From Isoetes taiwanensis (Eukaryota > Streptophyta > Lycopodiopsida > Isoetales > Isoetaceae), in the NCBI GenBank assembly GCA_021234155.1, contig JAJEKV010000005.1, positions 20,752,089 to 20,816,088 on the forward strand: a stretch of DNA of 64,000 nt, in the 5' to 3' direction. The notes under the pieces are model-generated. The model did no database searches and was not told where the DNA came from. It saw only the letters and a list, made by a program, of their open reading frames with translations. Position numbers and translations under genes: made by a program. Below are positions 48,986-60,659 of the stretch, piece after piece; position 1 is the first letter of the stretch; each line of letters begins with the position of its first letter.

Positions 48986-51149
48986 CCAAGACTTCTATAC
49001 GTGCACAAAAGATTGGCAAATCTCATGCACAATACCGAATAGCAGTTCAAAATCGTGGAGCCATAGTCCAAAATCGCGGAGCGAAATATCCTCCATTACA
49101 TTAAGTGGGCCATAAAACCTTTTAATAGACTCAATTAGCGTCCATACAAATTCGCTATTGTGTTAAGAACAGAGTTTCACAGCAGAAAGCTTTGGAGAGA
49201 GGTAGGTGGAGGTGAGTGCTGGCATGGCCCACATATTGGGTAATGCAGCTTTGATTAAGCTCCAATTGCTTGTCTTTTTATCATATGATAAACGCATGCA
49301 CCGCGGTGCACCTTAGAAAACTGTGTTTTGAGTGGGCAAAAGAACTCTAACCTCAAGTGGTTGGAAATATATAATTTGTTTCTTATTTTAAGGTCTATAA
49401 ATTTTGTCCCCTCTGTCATTCTATTTAATAAACTATCCCTATACAGCTGTCTCAAATTGATATGTCACTTACATAAAAAAAAATGTTCAAATGATTAGGC
49501 CCTCGGTGATGTGCATCATCCAAGATGTATATTTAGAGTTCCACTCATGAACTAAAGTAATGCTTAATAAACCATAGCTCTAATTTTTTGTGTTTTTCTA
49601 CTGCATCGGTTTTATATTGATGTAATTTAACTACTCTAAGGGTGATATTTTTATATATAAAGTCAGTCCTAGCTTTTCAAATTTTTGCTCTTAGGAAATA
49701 AATTTAATTGCCCCCGCATCTTATAAAGCATTATTATTTCTATCAAAACCTATATAAATGCTAGTTGTCGTTAGAAAATTTCATCAAAAATAAGGTACAA
49801 TGTCTCATTCTACACATCGCCATGTGTTGTTGTCGAAACTTATCAGCCATGTTTCTATGTAATCGAAGCTTGCAATTTTTCATTTGTTTTTGTTCCACTC
49901 CTAATTTTTCCAAGGCCTACACCTGTATATCTATTTTGTTGCTACGCTTTTCAAGACTCGGATGCCGTTATCGTGCTGCATATGCCATTTTTCCTATGTT
50001 TGGTGCAGTCACCGCAAGTTGCAGTAAAACATCCAACCGGGCGGTGTGTGGCTGGGACCCTCCCCACCCACATCCACGAGGCAAGTAGCACCGTATAATC
50101 AACTCTTGCTGAAATCGTCACCTACCGAGCAGCCGACTTATCGTCTCTGGAGTCTACCTACTCCACGCCAAAATTCCTTCTCTTTATGCAATTTTCATTG
50201 AACCCTAAAGACAAACCCTCGGGTATGGTTGCCGCCATGGCGCGTTTGTGAGTTTGTTGAAAATCTTACCTTTTTGTGAAATCCTCAAAACATGAAATGT
50301 TTCAAGTCTTAAGGATGGATGAAATCCTACACTTGAAGGGCGGCCGGGCCTTCGAGCTGCCCTAAATCCTGCAGCCCCCAAACCGTGCCGTGGCTTCATG
50401 ATATTGAGCCGTATATATATATTTGGTAATTTAAATAAATGCCGTTTCCTAGGTTCCCATGTAGATGTTTTTGTTTGCAATATATCAAATTTAATCATCG
50501 AGCTTGGCATAACTTAGTCATCTTATGCTGGTGTTAAGGTCAAGGCTTTCCACATCCGACTCCAAGTAGTTTATTTTCAACAAGGTTGTTTTAAATAATA
50601 AACTGCCATGCATTTCCAAGCAAATACATAGATAGGAATCTATCTCTCAGTAAGACCCTCTTAAGTGGCCATGTATGTGAAAGTGTTTACTTTGGCCTCG
50701 TGATTTTTACTCTTTATTTTTTGTTATCCACTATGTTAATCAATTCTATTATAAGTGTTATTAGATTGCTAATAAAGTAGTTGTTTATTTCCTACCCATG
50801 TGGGCCATCAGCTCATTAGATGCTCTCCGCAAAATACGGTACATATTATTAATTACACAATATAACATCAACTCACTCCAAGTGTGATGTAAGAAAGTTT
50901 GTTTTGGGCCCCAAGGCAAAATTCTTTCCTATAAATAAAACCATTACATTGCCACTTTTAAATTAAATCCCTAAATCCCTTGCTTCTGGGTGCATATCTA
51001 CACTCAAAGCATGTGAGTACATTGGACTCAGCAGTATGTAGAGTATGCCTCAATACGCTTTTTAGCCTGCAAGTTTATGATAACATTATTAGGTATGTAG
51101 AGCATGATGAATACGTTCCCAGCCTTGCAAACCCGCGATACAATACGCC
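48986..51149. other. No gene recognised
   Basis: AT-rich. The 107-codon plus frame at 49,765-50,088 and the 101-codon minus frame at 50,205-50,510 have no motif. The homology to repeat A starts at the right end. Confidence 0.45.
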
Positions 51150-52334
51150 GTGAAGGTATACGTCCGCATAAAAGCCTTGGGTGGTAGCACCGAGACTATG
51201 GGAATACGGTACTTATGTTCACAAAACTAATCGTGGAAAGTGAACTTTTGAATCTTCTTATTGGAACACTTGATTGAGATGTATGCTAATGGCAGCATGA
51301 AGTATACCCAAACTGTCGCACAACATGGCAAGTAGCAATGGAATTAGTTGCAAGATCTTCTCAAGTTGGTGTCATACAGAATTAGTGTGACATTTATTGG
51401 TATCTTTATAGCATGCATGTGGGCTCACCTAGTTGATGAAGTTTGAACACTAGAAAGGTAGCTTCAAATCACTCCACATCTTAGAAAAACTTAGAAGTGC
51501 ACCCTCGTTCTCACATTACATCATGCAATCCCCTATAGTCCACTTTTAGGGGAGATGAAGGTTATCTTTGACACCAAGTGTGTCTGACACCATTTCGAAT
51601 ATCCATTACTATAACAAACTGGACATTAATAGCGGGTCCAACCTCGCAGATTTGGAACTAAAGAAGGCCGCCACGATATTCTTGTAGTATATTAACTTCA
51701 TACTTTCAAATTTTTGCCAATGGGACCGGTTTTAGACTCTTTTTCATTAAAGCCCTCCAACAATAAAAAACCTATGAAAGCATTTGAGTGAGACGTCCTT
51801 TGAGCCAATTATTTACACCTTTTGCCTTTTGTGATTTTAGTTTGGCTTACGAATGAGAAGCTGATACAGAATGCTTCGCCTGCTTATTTGATGTAGTTTC
51901 TACTAGGCCTCACAAGAATGTGGTAGTTCTATGTAAACTACAACTAAATTATATTCTTGGGAGAAACAAATGCCCAAGCAAGGAAATGCGACCATTTGCA
52001 ACAATCTTATGCCCGAACTCAAATAATTTGAAGCCTTTGTGGTTAAGGTTTGTTTTCATGATTCATGGATCCGTACAATATACTTGAATAGATTTGGGAT
52101 TTGCAAGATATTTATACGGCAATATCATTTGTATTGATGTAGGGAAGCGAGCCGCACGCCGCCACTTCTCCTCGGCTTTAAACCGGTTCTCCCTATATTT
52201 TGCTTCTTCTCGTGGCTCCTCGCGGACTCCACATGTGTACGCTGGGCTTCTTCATTTTCAATGGTTGGAAGCTAAATGAAACTGAGCAAGTTGTCTTAAA
52301 AACGATTTGTTGGAGTTAATGGATTAGAGTAGAA

Positions 52335-52700
52335 GGTGATAAAACTTTGACTCTTGACTACATATGACATCTATACGATCTCTTTAAGAAAACCCAACCT
52401 AGTACTTCTATTTCTGAGGTTTTAAAAACGTAAAAGATTCCAACTTGCTTTGATTCTTGGATTTATTCTAAAGATCTTAGCTCTATTGTATATTAAGTGA
52501 GCACTCAATAAAGAGAAGCCACTTCACTATAGGCCGAGCAAAGAAAAATCAATAGCTTCGCGAGATCTCACAAGAATCAAGCAAGGTAAGTTATTTATGC
52601 GAAAAGTGGAGCTTTGCAACTGACCTCAAGAGAACTTTCTGGTTTTGGTCCCATGCGAAAACGCCCCGAGACACGGATTACTCTACTTTCATTACATGTC
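52335..52700 (+). repeat. Sub-repeat of repeat A, unit 1 (right copy)
   Basis: Matches 1,190-1,550, including the gagcactcaataaagag and ctggttttggtcccatg strings. Confidence 0.8.
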
Positions 52701-54747
52701 TCATGTTGCATGTCTCTGTCATTACTCATGTTAGTCTCCGCATAAGCCGCAAGTTGAAGATAACGAGGTTGCCCTTATCTATGCCGCTGAGAGATAATGT
52801 ACGTAATGCCTTTGCCCCTATCCGTGCAATAAGACTGGGACCCCGCGACTGCTTCGCAAAACCGTAGCTTATATTATTGTGGGATCGGTTCGATAAACTT
52901 CGCCTTCGTCTCCTGCTGATGTATATCCGCTATATGTTTGTCTGTAAATATAGTTGCTAATGTTCCCATCTCGTATATATTTGGTTTCCTCTATAAACAA
53001 AGTTTGCTAATGTTTGTGTAAGTCAGTTTCTTTATGCTTTTCTTTTTAGTGGGGCCTGCCCTTCTTCTACTATTTCATTTTCAAAACGTGTTTTAGTTAT
53101 TCCCCCGTTGTGTTTCTAAGGTGTTTCCTCGCTTCTACTGTGTCTACCTAATATAAAATGAAGGATACATTTATGACTTCTTTGTGCATTAACGAAGTAA
53201 AAAGAATGTTGGATCTTTCTTTTTTGCACTTTAGCCAGCCCCCTCTTGTGTGGCCACAGATTTTGGTATTTCTATGTGTTATACCACTCCACCTATTATC
53301 ATTTTGGGCTCCTTTAAACAATAGAGCCAAAAACAAAGTGAAAACGCTGACGATAAAGCCCAAATCTAATTTGACATTAATAATAATAGGACAACATAGC
53401 CATATAAAAGGCACGAAACAACCTAGTGAAGAACCAAAATAAATCCATTGTACAACCCATTCATGTGAGGGCGTGGTGAAAGTAAGATACCTCATTCATA
53501 CAAGTATTTCTAAAACTTAAGTGCACGAAGTTTCTGTCTTTTTTTCTCTTTAATCCAATATCAACGATAGTGTGTCGTCATGCTTATCTTGTCCTGTGTT
53601 TTTTTGTGTTTCTTTGCAACAAAAGACATCCCTTTCAGATTTTAAGTAGTTCTTACTTTTGCTTTTGCCTTTTGCATTTTAAGTGAGTTTTACTTTTGCT
53701 TTGTAAACTTCCATGTGTTTCATGCTATTAAATTCTAACCTTCTTTAATTTATAATATCGAAGTTCTTCCTTCCAAGATCCCAACAAAATTGACATGCAC
53801 AAATTACAGTCTTATGTCCTTTTGGGCCCCCGCCCTTCTTTTTTTTTTCTCACTAGCAATTTGAGACAACTAAAAGATCAAACTATAACCTGCAAAGCAT
53901 TTTAAGCATAGGTATGTTAAATGCAAAGCTCCACCGTAGTAAAACCCATCAGATTTCTCTCGCTTCTATTAGACTTGTCTATGCTTTTTGCAATCCTTGT
54001 TCGGCGATAAGGACCGTAGATTTCTTCGTGCCAATTTTCTTTTCATAAAGTCATGGTATCAAGTATTGTATTGTTTTGAAGTACCAATTTTGATTGATCG
54101 TGGAAAGCACGACTTTGAACTATGATTTGGGCTTCACCCACCCTCGGGCCATGGAGGGCAACCCTCCGCAGCGCAGTGACCTTGCTGTGTCTCTACTCCG
54201 CCCTTTGAAGTTCGTGGAAAATGTTTTTTCTCAACATAGATGAGTAGGGATGTTCCCACACTAGTTTTATGCATATTTTTCCTCGGGTTAGGTGGATGTT
54301 CTTCCATGTCCTAACGTCTTGACATGTTTCCTTAAATGATGTTTTCCCCCTCTAGTTTACAGATGTTTTTTCCTGGCGAGGCGAATGTTCATCTTCGCAA
54401 TATTTTCTTATCTCAAGAACTTTTTGTTTTCTTAACCGAGGAGAGTGATGGTTCTCAATGGCCTAAATGGGTTATAATTTGTGATTCATGATGCTAATTT
54501 TTTTTTGCTGAAACAGACGTTTTCTCATACAGTAACGGTTTAGGGATCGTAGTTTACTTTGAAGCCTCTGGAGGATCGATATGTCGTTTTAGAGTATTGG
54601 TATTACCGTGCTGGGGGTCGAATCCTTATATACTTTCAACACTCTGCCTTGCAAATGCAGTTCAAACTTAATGAATGCCCAATGATGTATATGGTTTCAA
54701 GGTCAATTTTTTCTATATTGCAAATGATTTAGTGAAGGCTCTTTATA

Positions 54748-55125
54748 CGTGATAAAACTTTGACTCTTTGACCATATATGACATCGATACTGATTCTTTT
54801 ATGAAAACTCAACGTTAAGTAATTTCTATATCTCGGGTTGTAAAAACGTAAAAGATTCCAACGTTGCTTTGATTCTTGGATTTATTCTAAAGATATTTAG
54901 ATCTATTGTATATTAAGTGAGCACTCACAAAGAAAGCCACCATTATAGGCCTTCTATAGCAAAGCCATATGAGCGAGATCTCAAGCAATAATCAAGCAAG
55001 GTGGTAAGTTGTTCATGGAAAAGTGGAGCCAGAATCATCTCAAAAAAAAAAAAAAAAAAAAAAGAACATTAAGGTTTTGGTCTCTATGGTGCTGTGCAGA
55101 GACACAGATTACTCTACTTTCTAAG
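54748..55125 (+). repeat. Sub-repeat of repeat A, unit 2 (right copy)
   Basis: Matches 3,541-3,860 and continues through gattactctactttc, like unit 1. It is interrupted by the poly(A) run at 55,042-55,064. Confidence 0.75.
55042..55064 (+). repeat. Poly(A) run of 23 inside repeat A
   Basis: An uninterrupted A homopolymer follows agaatcatctc. The equivalent place in the left copy (about 3,843) has only four A. This is either a homopolymer expansion or a retroposition or assembly scar. Confidence 0.9.
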
Positions 55126-55519
55126 TATAGTACCAGAACTTGTGTAGGTAAAATTGCCCATTTTATGTTTCCATAATCCTTTCGAGCATAAATGTAATCT
55201 TGAGAACAAAACACAGAGCTCCTTCCAATCCATAAATAATCCTTAACAATCCTCACCTGAAGCACCCAATCCAAGCAAACCGCTGTGACCATTCCGCCGA
55301 AAACAATCCCCGAGGATCAAACCTCGTTTTTCAGATTAACAAACTTCACAGAATCAAAGTGTTTTATTCCATATCTTTTCAAACCCAACATATCGATTTG
55401 TTTCCCAAAGGTTGAATCCGCCATATTTATTCACTCAAACTGTTCAATCTCATCCGTAACATCTTGGTTAAATCCAGAAGATTGGCTTCATGCAGATGGC
55501 GAAGCAAAGTTCTACGCCC
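55126..55519 (-). other. Possible small exon-like stretch, unassigned
   Basis: On the minus strand an ATG near 55,428 opens a 35-codon reading (MADSTFGKQIDML...) that ends at a stop overlapping a gag|gttt context, which could be a splice donor. A second open frame begins at 55,292. No family was recognised. It lies just outside the right copy of repeat A. Confidence 0.2.
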
Positions 55520-55978
55520 TCAAGTAGCCATTGAATTTAAGACAAGGTATGCATCGTGAGCCTTACAAATCGGATAAGGATGCCAAATCGTGAAAATCTG
55601 CGATGCAGATCCCAAGTGGGTTTTGATTTTGGTAAGTAATTTGATGTCTCTTGGATTAGATCCGCAAGAATCTAATTCAAATTTATTGACATCAAGGACA
55701 TCAAATTTGATGCACGCATTGATGCCGAATCCCACGAGCATAGATTTGTTGGGTCGAGAGTCAGCAGTGCAAGGCAAGTTCCGCACTTGGGGTGTCTGTG
55801 CTACGCAAGTAGCTTTGTGAACAAATTGTTGAATCCGATGACCTGATATCCACAATGTTTTTCCATCGCTTAGAAATTGTTTTTTCTTCGCTTTGTTAGT
55901 ACAAGGATCTTTACCATAAAGATAAGATGCATTGATCCCATTATTCTGAAAGTCATAAAGTTTGCAACACCCATACAC
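55520..55978 (-). CDS. Unassigned 152-codon open frame
   Basis: One of the two longest open frames in the window, on the minus strand, with an ATG start at 55,978 and a stop at 55,520. The composition is soluble and cysteine-containing, with no signal peptide or membrane segment. Near the N-terminus CKLYDF shares ancestry with 47,925-47,972. The C-terminal third holds RDIKLLTKIKTHL and an IFTIW stretch, a pattern vaguely like plant RNase H-like domains, but I cannot place catalytic acidic residues. A plus-strand frame (55,590-55,820) overlaps it. It may be a gene fragment, a retroelement piece or chance. Confidence 0.3.
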   Translation of the reverse strand: MYGCCKLYDFQNNGINASYLYGKDPCTNKAKKKQFLSDGKTLWISGHRIQQFVHKATCVAQTPQVRNLPCTADSRPNKSMLVGFGINACIKFDVLDVNKFELDSCGSNPRDIKLLTKIKTHLGSASQIFTIWHPYPICKAHDAYLVLNSMAT

Positions 55979-56440
55979 AAAACATTTTCAACTGAATTTA
56001 ACAAAGAAAGCCTTTGGCCCCACATTGATCTCTTGTGGTGAGAAACCAAAGTGGAACTTTTTCTCAGCTGTTAAAGCACAAGCGATCTGTAAGCCTTGAA
56101 CGGCTTAATAACTACCTCTAAAATTCAAAAATGCATGGTAATTTCAAACTTTTCATTCGGAATGAGCTTAGCAAAACAATATCCAATAGCTAATCCTTCA
56201 GATAATCAGTCAGAGGATGAAAGCCTACCAAACCCGCCGAAAAAAATACCGCTTTGTTAATAAAATAACCAAACCAAACACATCCATTATACACTCATCA
56301 AAAAGATCCTCAGAGCTTCCAACGCACAAAATCATCTCAAACAGAAAGCTCCTGATCAAAAAGCTGGCGATAAGCAAATGTGTCATTTCATGTAAACTCC
56401 ACTACATGCTCTTCAAGTCCTCTACAGCTTATTAGGTACT
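55979..56440. other. No gene recognised
   Basis: AT-rich spacer between the unassigned frame and the next tandem repeat. Confidence 0.5.
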
Positions 56441-56590
56441 ACACACACACAAAAAGTGGGCTTTTTGTCGGTGAGCCATCATTGCTGACTATTATGCACC
56501 GCCATACAAAAGAGGGCTTTTGGTCAGGAGCCATTGGTTGTTGACCATTATGCACCACACGCACAAAAAAAAAAGGCTTGGGCTGCGGAA
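56441..56590 (+). repeat. Tandem repeat, two units of about 66-70 bases
   Basis: Each unit contains an acacacac- or acgcacaa-type word, an A run, ggctttt, a gagccat string, then ttg(c/a)tga(c/c) and attatgcacc. The units begin near 56,441 and 56,507. Confidence 0.75.
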
Positions 56591-56743
56591 ATTAAGCTGC
56601 CGCTTCACCACGCAAAAAAAGTATAAAAATCAATGGCTCAAATGGTGCACTCTGGGGAGTGTAATGATTAAGATAATCCATTCAATACATCACGAAATCA
56701 TAGGAAAACCCAGTGAAGTTTACAAAACACAAAAGAAAACCCC

Positions 56744-57326
56744 TGTTATTATGCCACATATTGAAAAGCAAGAGCCATAGAAATCCAAAAAGCTAGGATT
56801 AGTTGCAAGTTGTGTTCAAAGATACAGTCAAGCTGATATGGCAAAGGAACAAGTGTCTAGAAAATCTTCCCACTTTTACAATCCAACTCAGAATGCTTAT
56901 TGATGCTCCCTCAATTTTTAGCATCTTTTATCATCAACTTCATTTTGATCGGGTAAATAATTGATGGGTGAGATGCCTTGAATGGATTTTCTCAAGCAGC
57001 TTATTATACCTCCAATTTGGCCGGATATTTCTTTTTACATTTAATGCCCGCGGATGCTTATTTCTTGGTATGGATGCTCTTTGCCCCTAACCGAAGTAGC
57101 CAAAATAACATTCCCTTCCGCGGATAAAATTCTGTGGCATCCCTTCATTACGATGGGAAAAATTGATGCAATTTAGTATGTTGCCTTTTACCCAATCACC
57201 TAGGCAAATGACATTCCTAGATAAAATGACATCCCTTCATTATTTCTTCTTCGTGGGCAAAGAGGAAGCGGTTTTAAAATTGTCCTTTATATCGTCATCC
57301 TCTATATAGAACATTATTGTGCTTCA
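56744..57326 (+). repeat. Left LTR of the small LTR element
   Basis: Matches 60,096-60,659 over its whole length. The best block is gcttattgatgctccctcaa through catcttttatcatcaact, with divergence by small indels elsewhere. The 5' boundary is either TG at 56,744 or TG at 56,762. Confidence 0.8.
57301..57309 (+). promoter_or_regulatory. TATA box of the left LTR
   Basis: tctatatag lies about 20 bases before the LTR end and is conserved in the right LTR at 60,632-60,640, so R and U5 would be very short or the end lies further right. Confidence 0.5.
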
Positions 57327-57330
57327 TTCC

Positions 57331-57344
57331 TTTGGATCAGTAAC
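57331..57344 (+). promoter_or_regulatory. Candidate primer-binding site
   Basis: ttggatcagtaac resembles the initiator-Met site tggtatcagagc with one base missing, and starts within five bases of the LTR end. Confidence 0.4.
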
Positions 57345-58814
57345 TTCATCTTCTTTTCGCCACCCATTGCCCACGCTATTCCCAAATTCCAAATGCTTTA
57401 AAGTTCCCTTTCTATCCCTTACAAACACTGTGGTCTACCTAGAAAGTGTGAATTATGGTTCATTTGTCGATGCATGCTATGCAAAAGGTCATGTGCTATG
57501 TTACTCTTCCATTAGCTTCCCTAAAGTGTGAACCTTTTAAAATGATATAAGAATTTGTATTCTTCTTTCTTAAGAACTTGAAGAAATTATGCATATGATC
57601 TATAGGCCGGGCGGGTTCTCTTACTTTATGGAAATTCCTAAGGTCGTTGAAGAAAGAATGATGATGCCTCCTGATCAATGACGCGGAGTTGCGTAGATGG
57701 GATTGTGTTAACAAATCGTTGGTTCTTGGAGCTTTTGCTACTTTTGTAGATGTTGTTTGGATTCAAGTAATATCAGCTACTGATTGCCCTACTCCAGGAT
57801 CTTCGTTGAGTATATCTCCATCAAAAATTTGTCTAGCCGCTATATGCCTCATAATCCTTCGCAGTTGCAGCTTGGCCGATCTTGGAATTTTGGTAGGACA
57901 CTGCAACAACTGAAAAAAAAAAAAAGATTGGTCCAAGAATGACCATGAACATTGTTTACTGTCTCCCGTATTTCACTGGGGATTCTCGGGCCATCGCAGT
58001 CTTTGTGATGTGCTGTCTATATGTATGAATGCCTAAGTCAAGATTCTCTCTTATCTTTTTAAGTTTCCTTCGTTAACTTATGTAAAATTATCACTTTATG
58101 GGGATTACTTTACGTGCATTAATACTTCTACATGTAATTAGTGTATTTCATTACTATGATAATACATCTTTATATATAAAGCAATGTGAGATGCTTATAT
58201 GTATGGAAAGGGCTCTCTAAGCAAAAGTGTTTATGTATTATATGATATAGGCTTCATTCTTTACAAAATACAGTTGGCTACAAAGGGTTTTCACATGAAC
58301 CTGTCAGATACAATGGGTTTTTAAGTAACTTAAGGAATGCACATGGCATATATTCTCAAAGATCAAGATCAAAAGATGAAACCAACAAAGCCATAGATAG
58401 CTTCTCATTCATCTCAAAGCAGATTTCTAATGAGGACAAGTGATACGCAGGCTTAACCAATCTACCTAAAAATAAAGGAAAATCCACTATATCATTTGGA
58501 CCCCAAAACAAATACAATGCTAATAGATGAGTGTAATATGTACCGCCGAAGTTTTCTATCACCCGGATTAAAAACCTACTGTTGAGGTGAAAACCCAGCA
58601 GCGATGTGCTTCTCCAGAATCACCAAAACCCCGCATAAGCAGTTGTAACGGAGGAGCCACCTCGTATTCGCATATCATCAACAACAACAAATTCAGAAAT
58701 ACTGCATTGGGTATCACCCAACGGAAAGTATCACCATCGGAAAATATGATAAATGAATTTGTACAAAATATGTCTTTCCAAAGAAGGGAGCCCAAAGAGA
58801 ATAAATGCCGGTGG

Positions 58815-58935
58815 TACAGAAAGCCGCATAAACGCCGGCGAAGAACTCCTACAATAAGTAGCAAATGCCCAACCTCAAGAACGCCCAAAAACGAGCGCGA
58901 TGCATGCATGACGATGTATCAGATGCATGTTGCCT
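58815..58935 (-). repeat. Duplicated module, copy 1
   Basis: Shares with 59,196-59,345 the series gccggcgaa, gaagaactcc or gaagaaccc, aagtagcaaa or aagcagcaaa, gcccaacctc, gaacg and gcatgcatg. On the minus strand both copies read as MHA...EVG.LLL, so a short reading may be conserved. Confidence 0.7.
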
Positions 58936-59195
58936 TGAGTTAAGAATGCATGTATTTCGCCACGTAATTCCATTTACATTCCCCAGATCAAGCACTCCGC
59001 ATGAAACCAACAAAGCTCAATACCAAGCGACTTCTTTAACAAATCCAGGATCGAGGACTAAGGTCACAGTGATGAAGGCAGCGCCCAGCGCGACAGAAAA
59101 GTAACGCCTAAATTATGCCAAAACCAAAAGGTGAAGAAGCCCCTCCCCGCCTCGAAACAAATCAAAGAGAATAAGGTAATCGCTGCAGAGTAAAG

Positions 59196-59345
59196 AGGAA
59201 GCCGGCGAAACGTCGATGAAGAACCCGCATTAAGCAGCAAACGCCCAACCTCGCGAACGTGCCTAAACGCATGCGATGTGATAAGATGCGATGATGCAAT
59301 GCATGCATGCTTAATGCGATGCAATGCATGCATGCTCGCCTTTGA
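59196..59345 (-). repeat. Duplicated module, copy 2, with palindromic tail
   Basis: Second copy, about 380 bases from the first. Its right part has two copies of gatgcaatgcatgcatgc (from about 59,290 and 59,313), a self-complementary ATGCAT-rich sequence that could form hairpins. Confidence 0.7.
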
Positions 59346-60077
59346 GCAGAATGGCGATTTCCGCTACGCCGTAATCGACGTATATACCTGGTACAGAGGT
59401 GAATCCTGCCATTGCTAAGCATCTTCTTGAGCTAGTCGGGTTTTGGGCTATATAAGCTTCAAAAGATTCTTCTCCTTAAACCCCCATCATTAGGGAGTTT
59501 TTATAAAAGGTCTAGAATCTATGCCAACTAAGAAAAACCTATGCCCAATCAAAATTGGGAGCTTGATCGGATCAGTTAGGAGATACTGACATGGCAAAGG
59601 GCCATTGGTCTTACTTAAGTGGTCTTATATTGTCTTAGATAGTTTAATCTGACTTTAGATTCTCCACGTAACAACTTAATAAAAAGTACTAACTCTAGGT
59701 GCCGCTCGTTTTTTGATCTTTGTCTACAGCTCCTTTCTTTATTGAATTTTCTTTGTTTACGTAAATTCATCATGTCTTTGTACCAAATGGGCTCTCATGC
59801 TTTCTTCAAGCTTTTTCCCAAGGAATCCGACTCAACAGTTTCGTGCTTGTAGGAAACAATCGATCTCTCGCCATTAGTGTCTATCGTCTCGATGGTATAG
59901 CAATGAATATTCTATCAGTATATTAGGGTTTAAGTTCTCATTTTTAAAACATCTGTAGATGCCATCAAACAAAAAGATCATTTTTTTGGCTATACAAAGC
60001 TGCGAGGGGAATTTTATAATGGTTTATGTTGGCTCCTTTCTTATGTTGTGACCCACATTGAGAGGCAACCATATCAT

Positions 60078-60090
60078 CAAAAAAGAGAAG
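60078..60090 (+). promoter_or_regulatory. Candidate polypurine tract
   Basis: caaaaaagagaag lies five bases before the TG that opens the right LTR. This is the usual site for plus-strand priming. Confidence 0.45.
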
Positions 60091-60095
60091 ATAAA

Positions 60096-60659
60096 TGATT
60101 TTAAAATCTCATTGAAAAGCAAGAGCTGTAGAAATTCAAAAAAGCTAGGATTGGGTTGCAAGTTGTGGTTCATCATATTATAGTCGAGATGATATGGCAA
60201 AGGAACAAGTGTTTAGAAAAATAAATTTTCTGACTTTACAATCCAACTGCAATGCTTATTGATGCTCCCTCAATTTTTAGCATCTTTTATCATCAACTTC
60301 CATTTTGGATCGGCAAATAATTGGATGGGTGAGATGCCTTGAATGATTTTCTGCAGTTATTATACTGAATGGCTGGGATATTTTCTTTTTTAGATTTAAT
60401 GCCCCTGATGCAATTTGGTATGATGCTATTTGTCGAACTGCTAGCCAAATAAAATTCCTTCGTGATAAATGTCATCCCTTCATTATTGATGAGAAAATTC
60501 ATGCAATTTGGTATGTTGCTCTTTGCCCAACTGCCAGGCAAATTACATTCCTTCGTGAGAAATGATATCCCTTCATTATTTCTCTATGGGCAAAGAGGAA
60601 GAAGCCAGAAAATTGTCCCGTTAAATCGTCCCTCTATATAGAACATTACAGGTGCTTCA
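60096..60659 (+). repeat. Right LTR of the small LTR element
   Basis: Partner of 56,744-57,326. It carries the TATA string at 60,632-60,640 and ends gtgcttca. It contains an internal near-repeat of gcaatttggtatg (about 60,410 and 60,503). Confidence 0.8.

Larger units (their letters stand above)
51150..55125 (+). repeat. Long direct repeat A, right copy
   Basis: Collinear with 1-3,860. It runs past the point where the left copy diverges and continues to about 55,125. That last piece matches the end of the internal sub-repeat at 1,498-1,550, so the right copy preserves a fuller unit and the left copy was interrupted or deleted there. It contains a 23-base A run that is only 4 bases long in the left copy. 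No gene is seen inside. Confidence 0.85.
57345..60077 (+). other. Interior of the small LTR element
   Basis: No gag or pol motif. It holds a duplicated module at 58,815-58,935 and 59,196-59,345, and opposing open frames at 58,568-58,943 on both strands. A 13-base A run lies at about 57,914-57,926. Confidence 0.5.
56744..60659 (+). mobile_element. Small non-autonomous LTR retrotransposon
   Basis: Two direct repeats of about 570 bases (56,744-57,326 and 60,096-60,659) start with TG, end with CA (gtgcttca) and flank 2.77 kb without recognisable gag or pol. A primer-binding-site-like string follows the left repeat (57,331-57,344), and a purine tract precedes the right one (60,078-60,090). This is the structure of a plant LARD or TRIM-like element that depends on proteins from another element. 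No matching 5-base target duplication was found (catat-side against gtcct-side), so the ends could be off by a few bases or the copy may be rearranged. Confidence 0.65.

Noticed and set aside
53148-53495. 115-codon minus and 94-codon plus frames in repeat A
   Set aside because: The corresponding place in the left copy (around 2,000-2,300) does not keep either frame, so there is no sign of coding.
54615-54640. B-box-like gggtcgaatcc in repeat A
   Set aside because: The left copy (about 3,395-3,415) has lost it, and no A box is present. Probably chance.
58568-58943. Opposing 113-codon minus and 118-codon plus frames as genes
   Set aside because: Both are open over the same bases with no motif. 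Only the short duplicated module inside seems to have any conservation.
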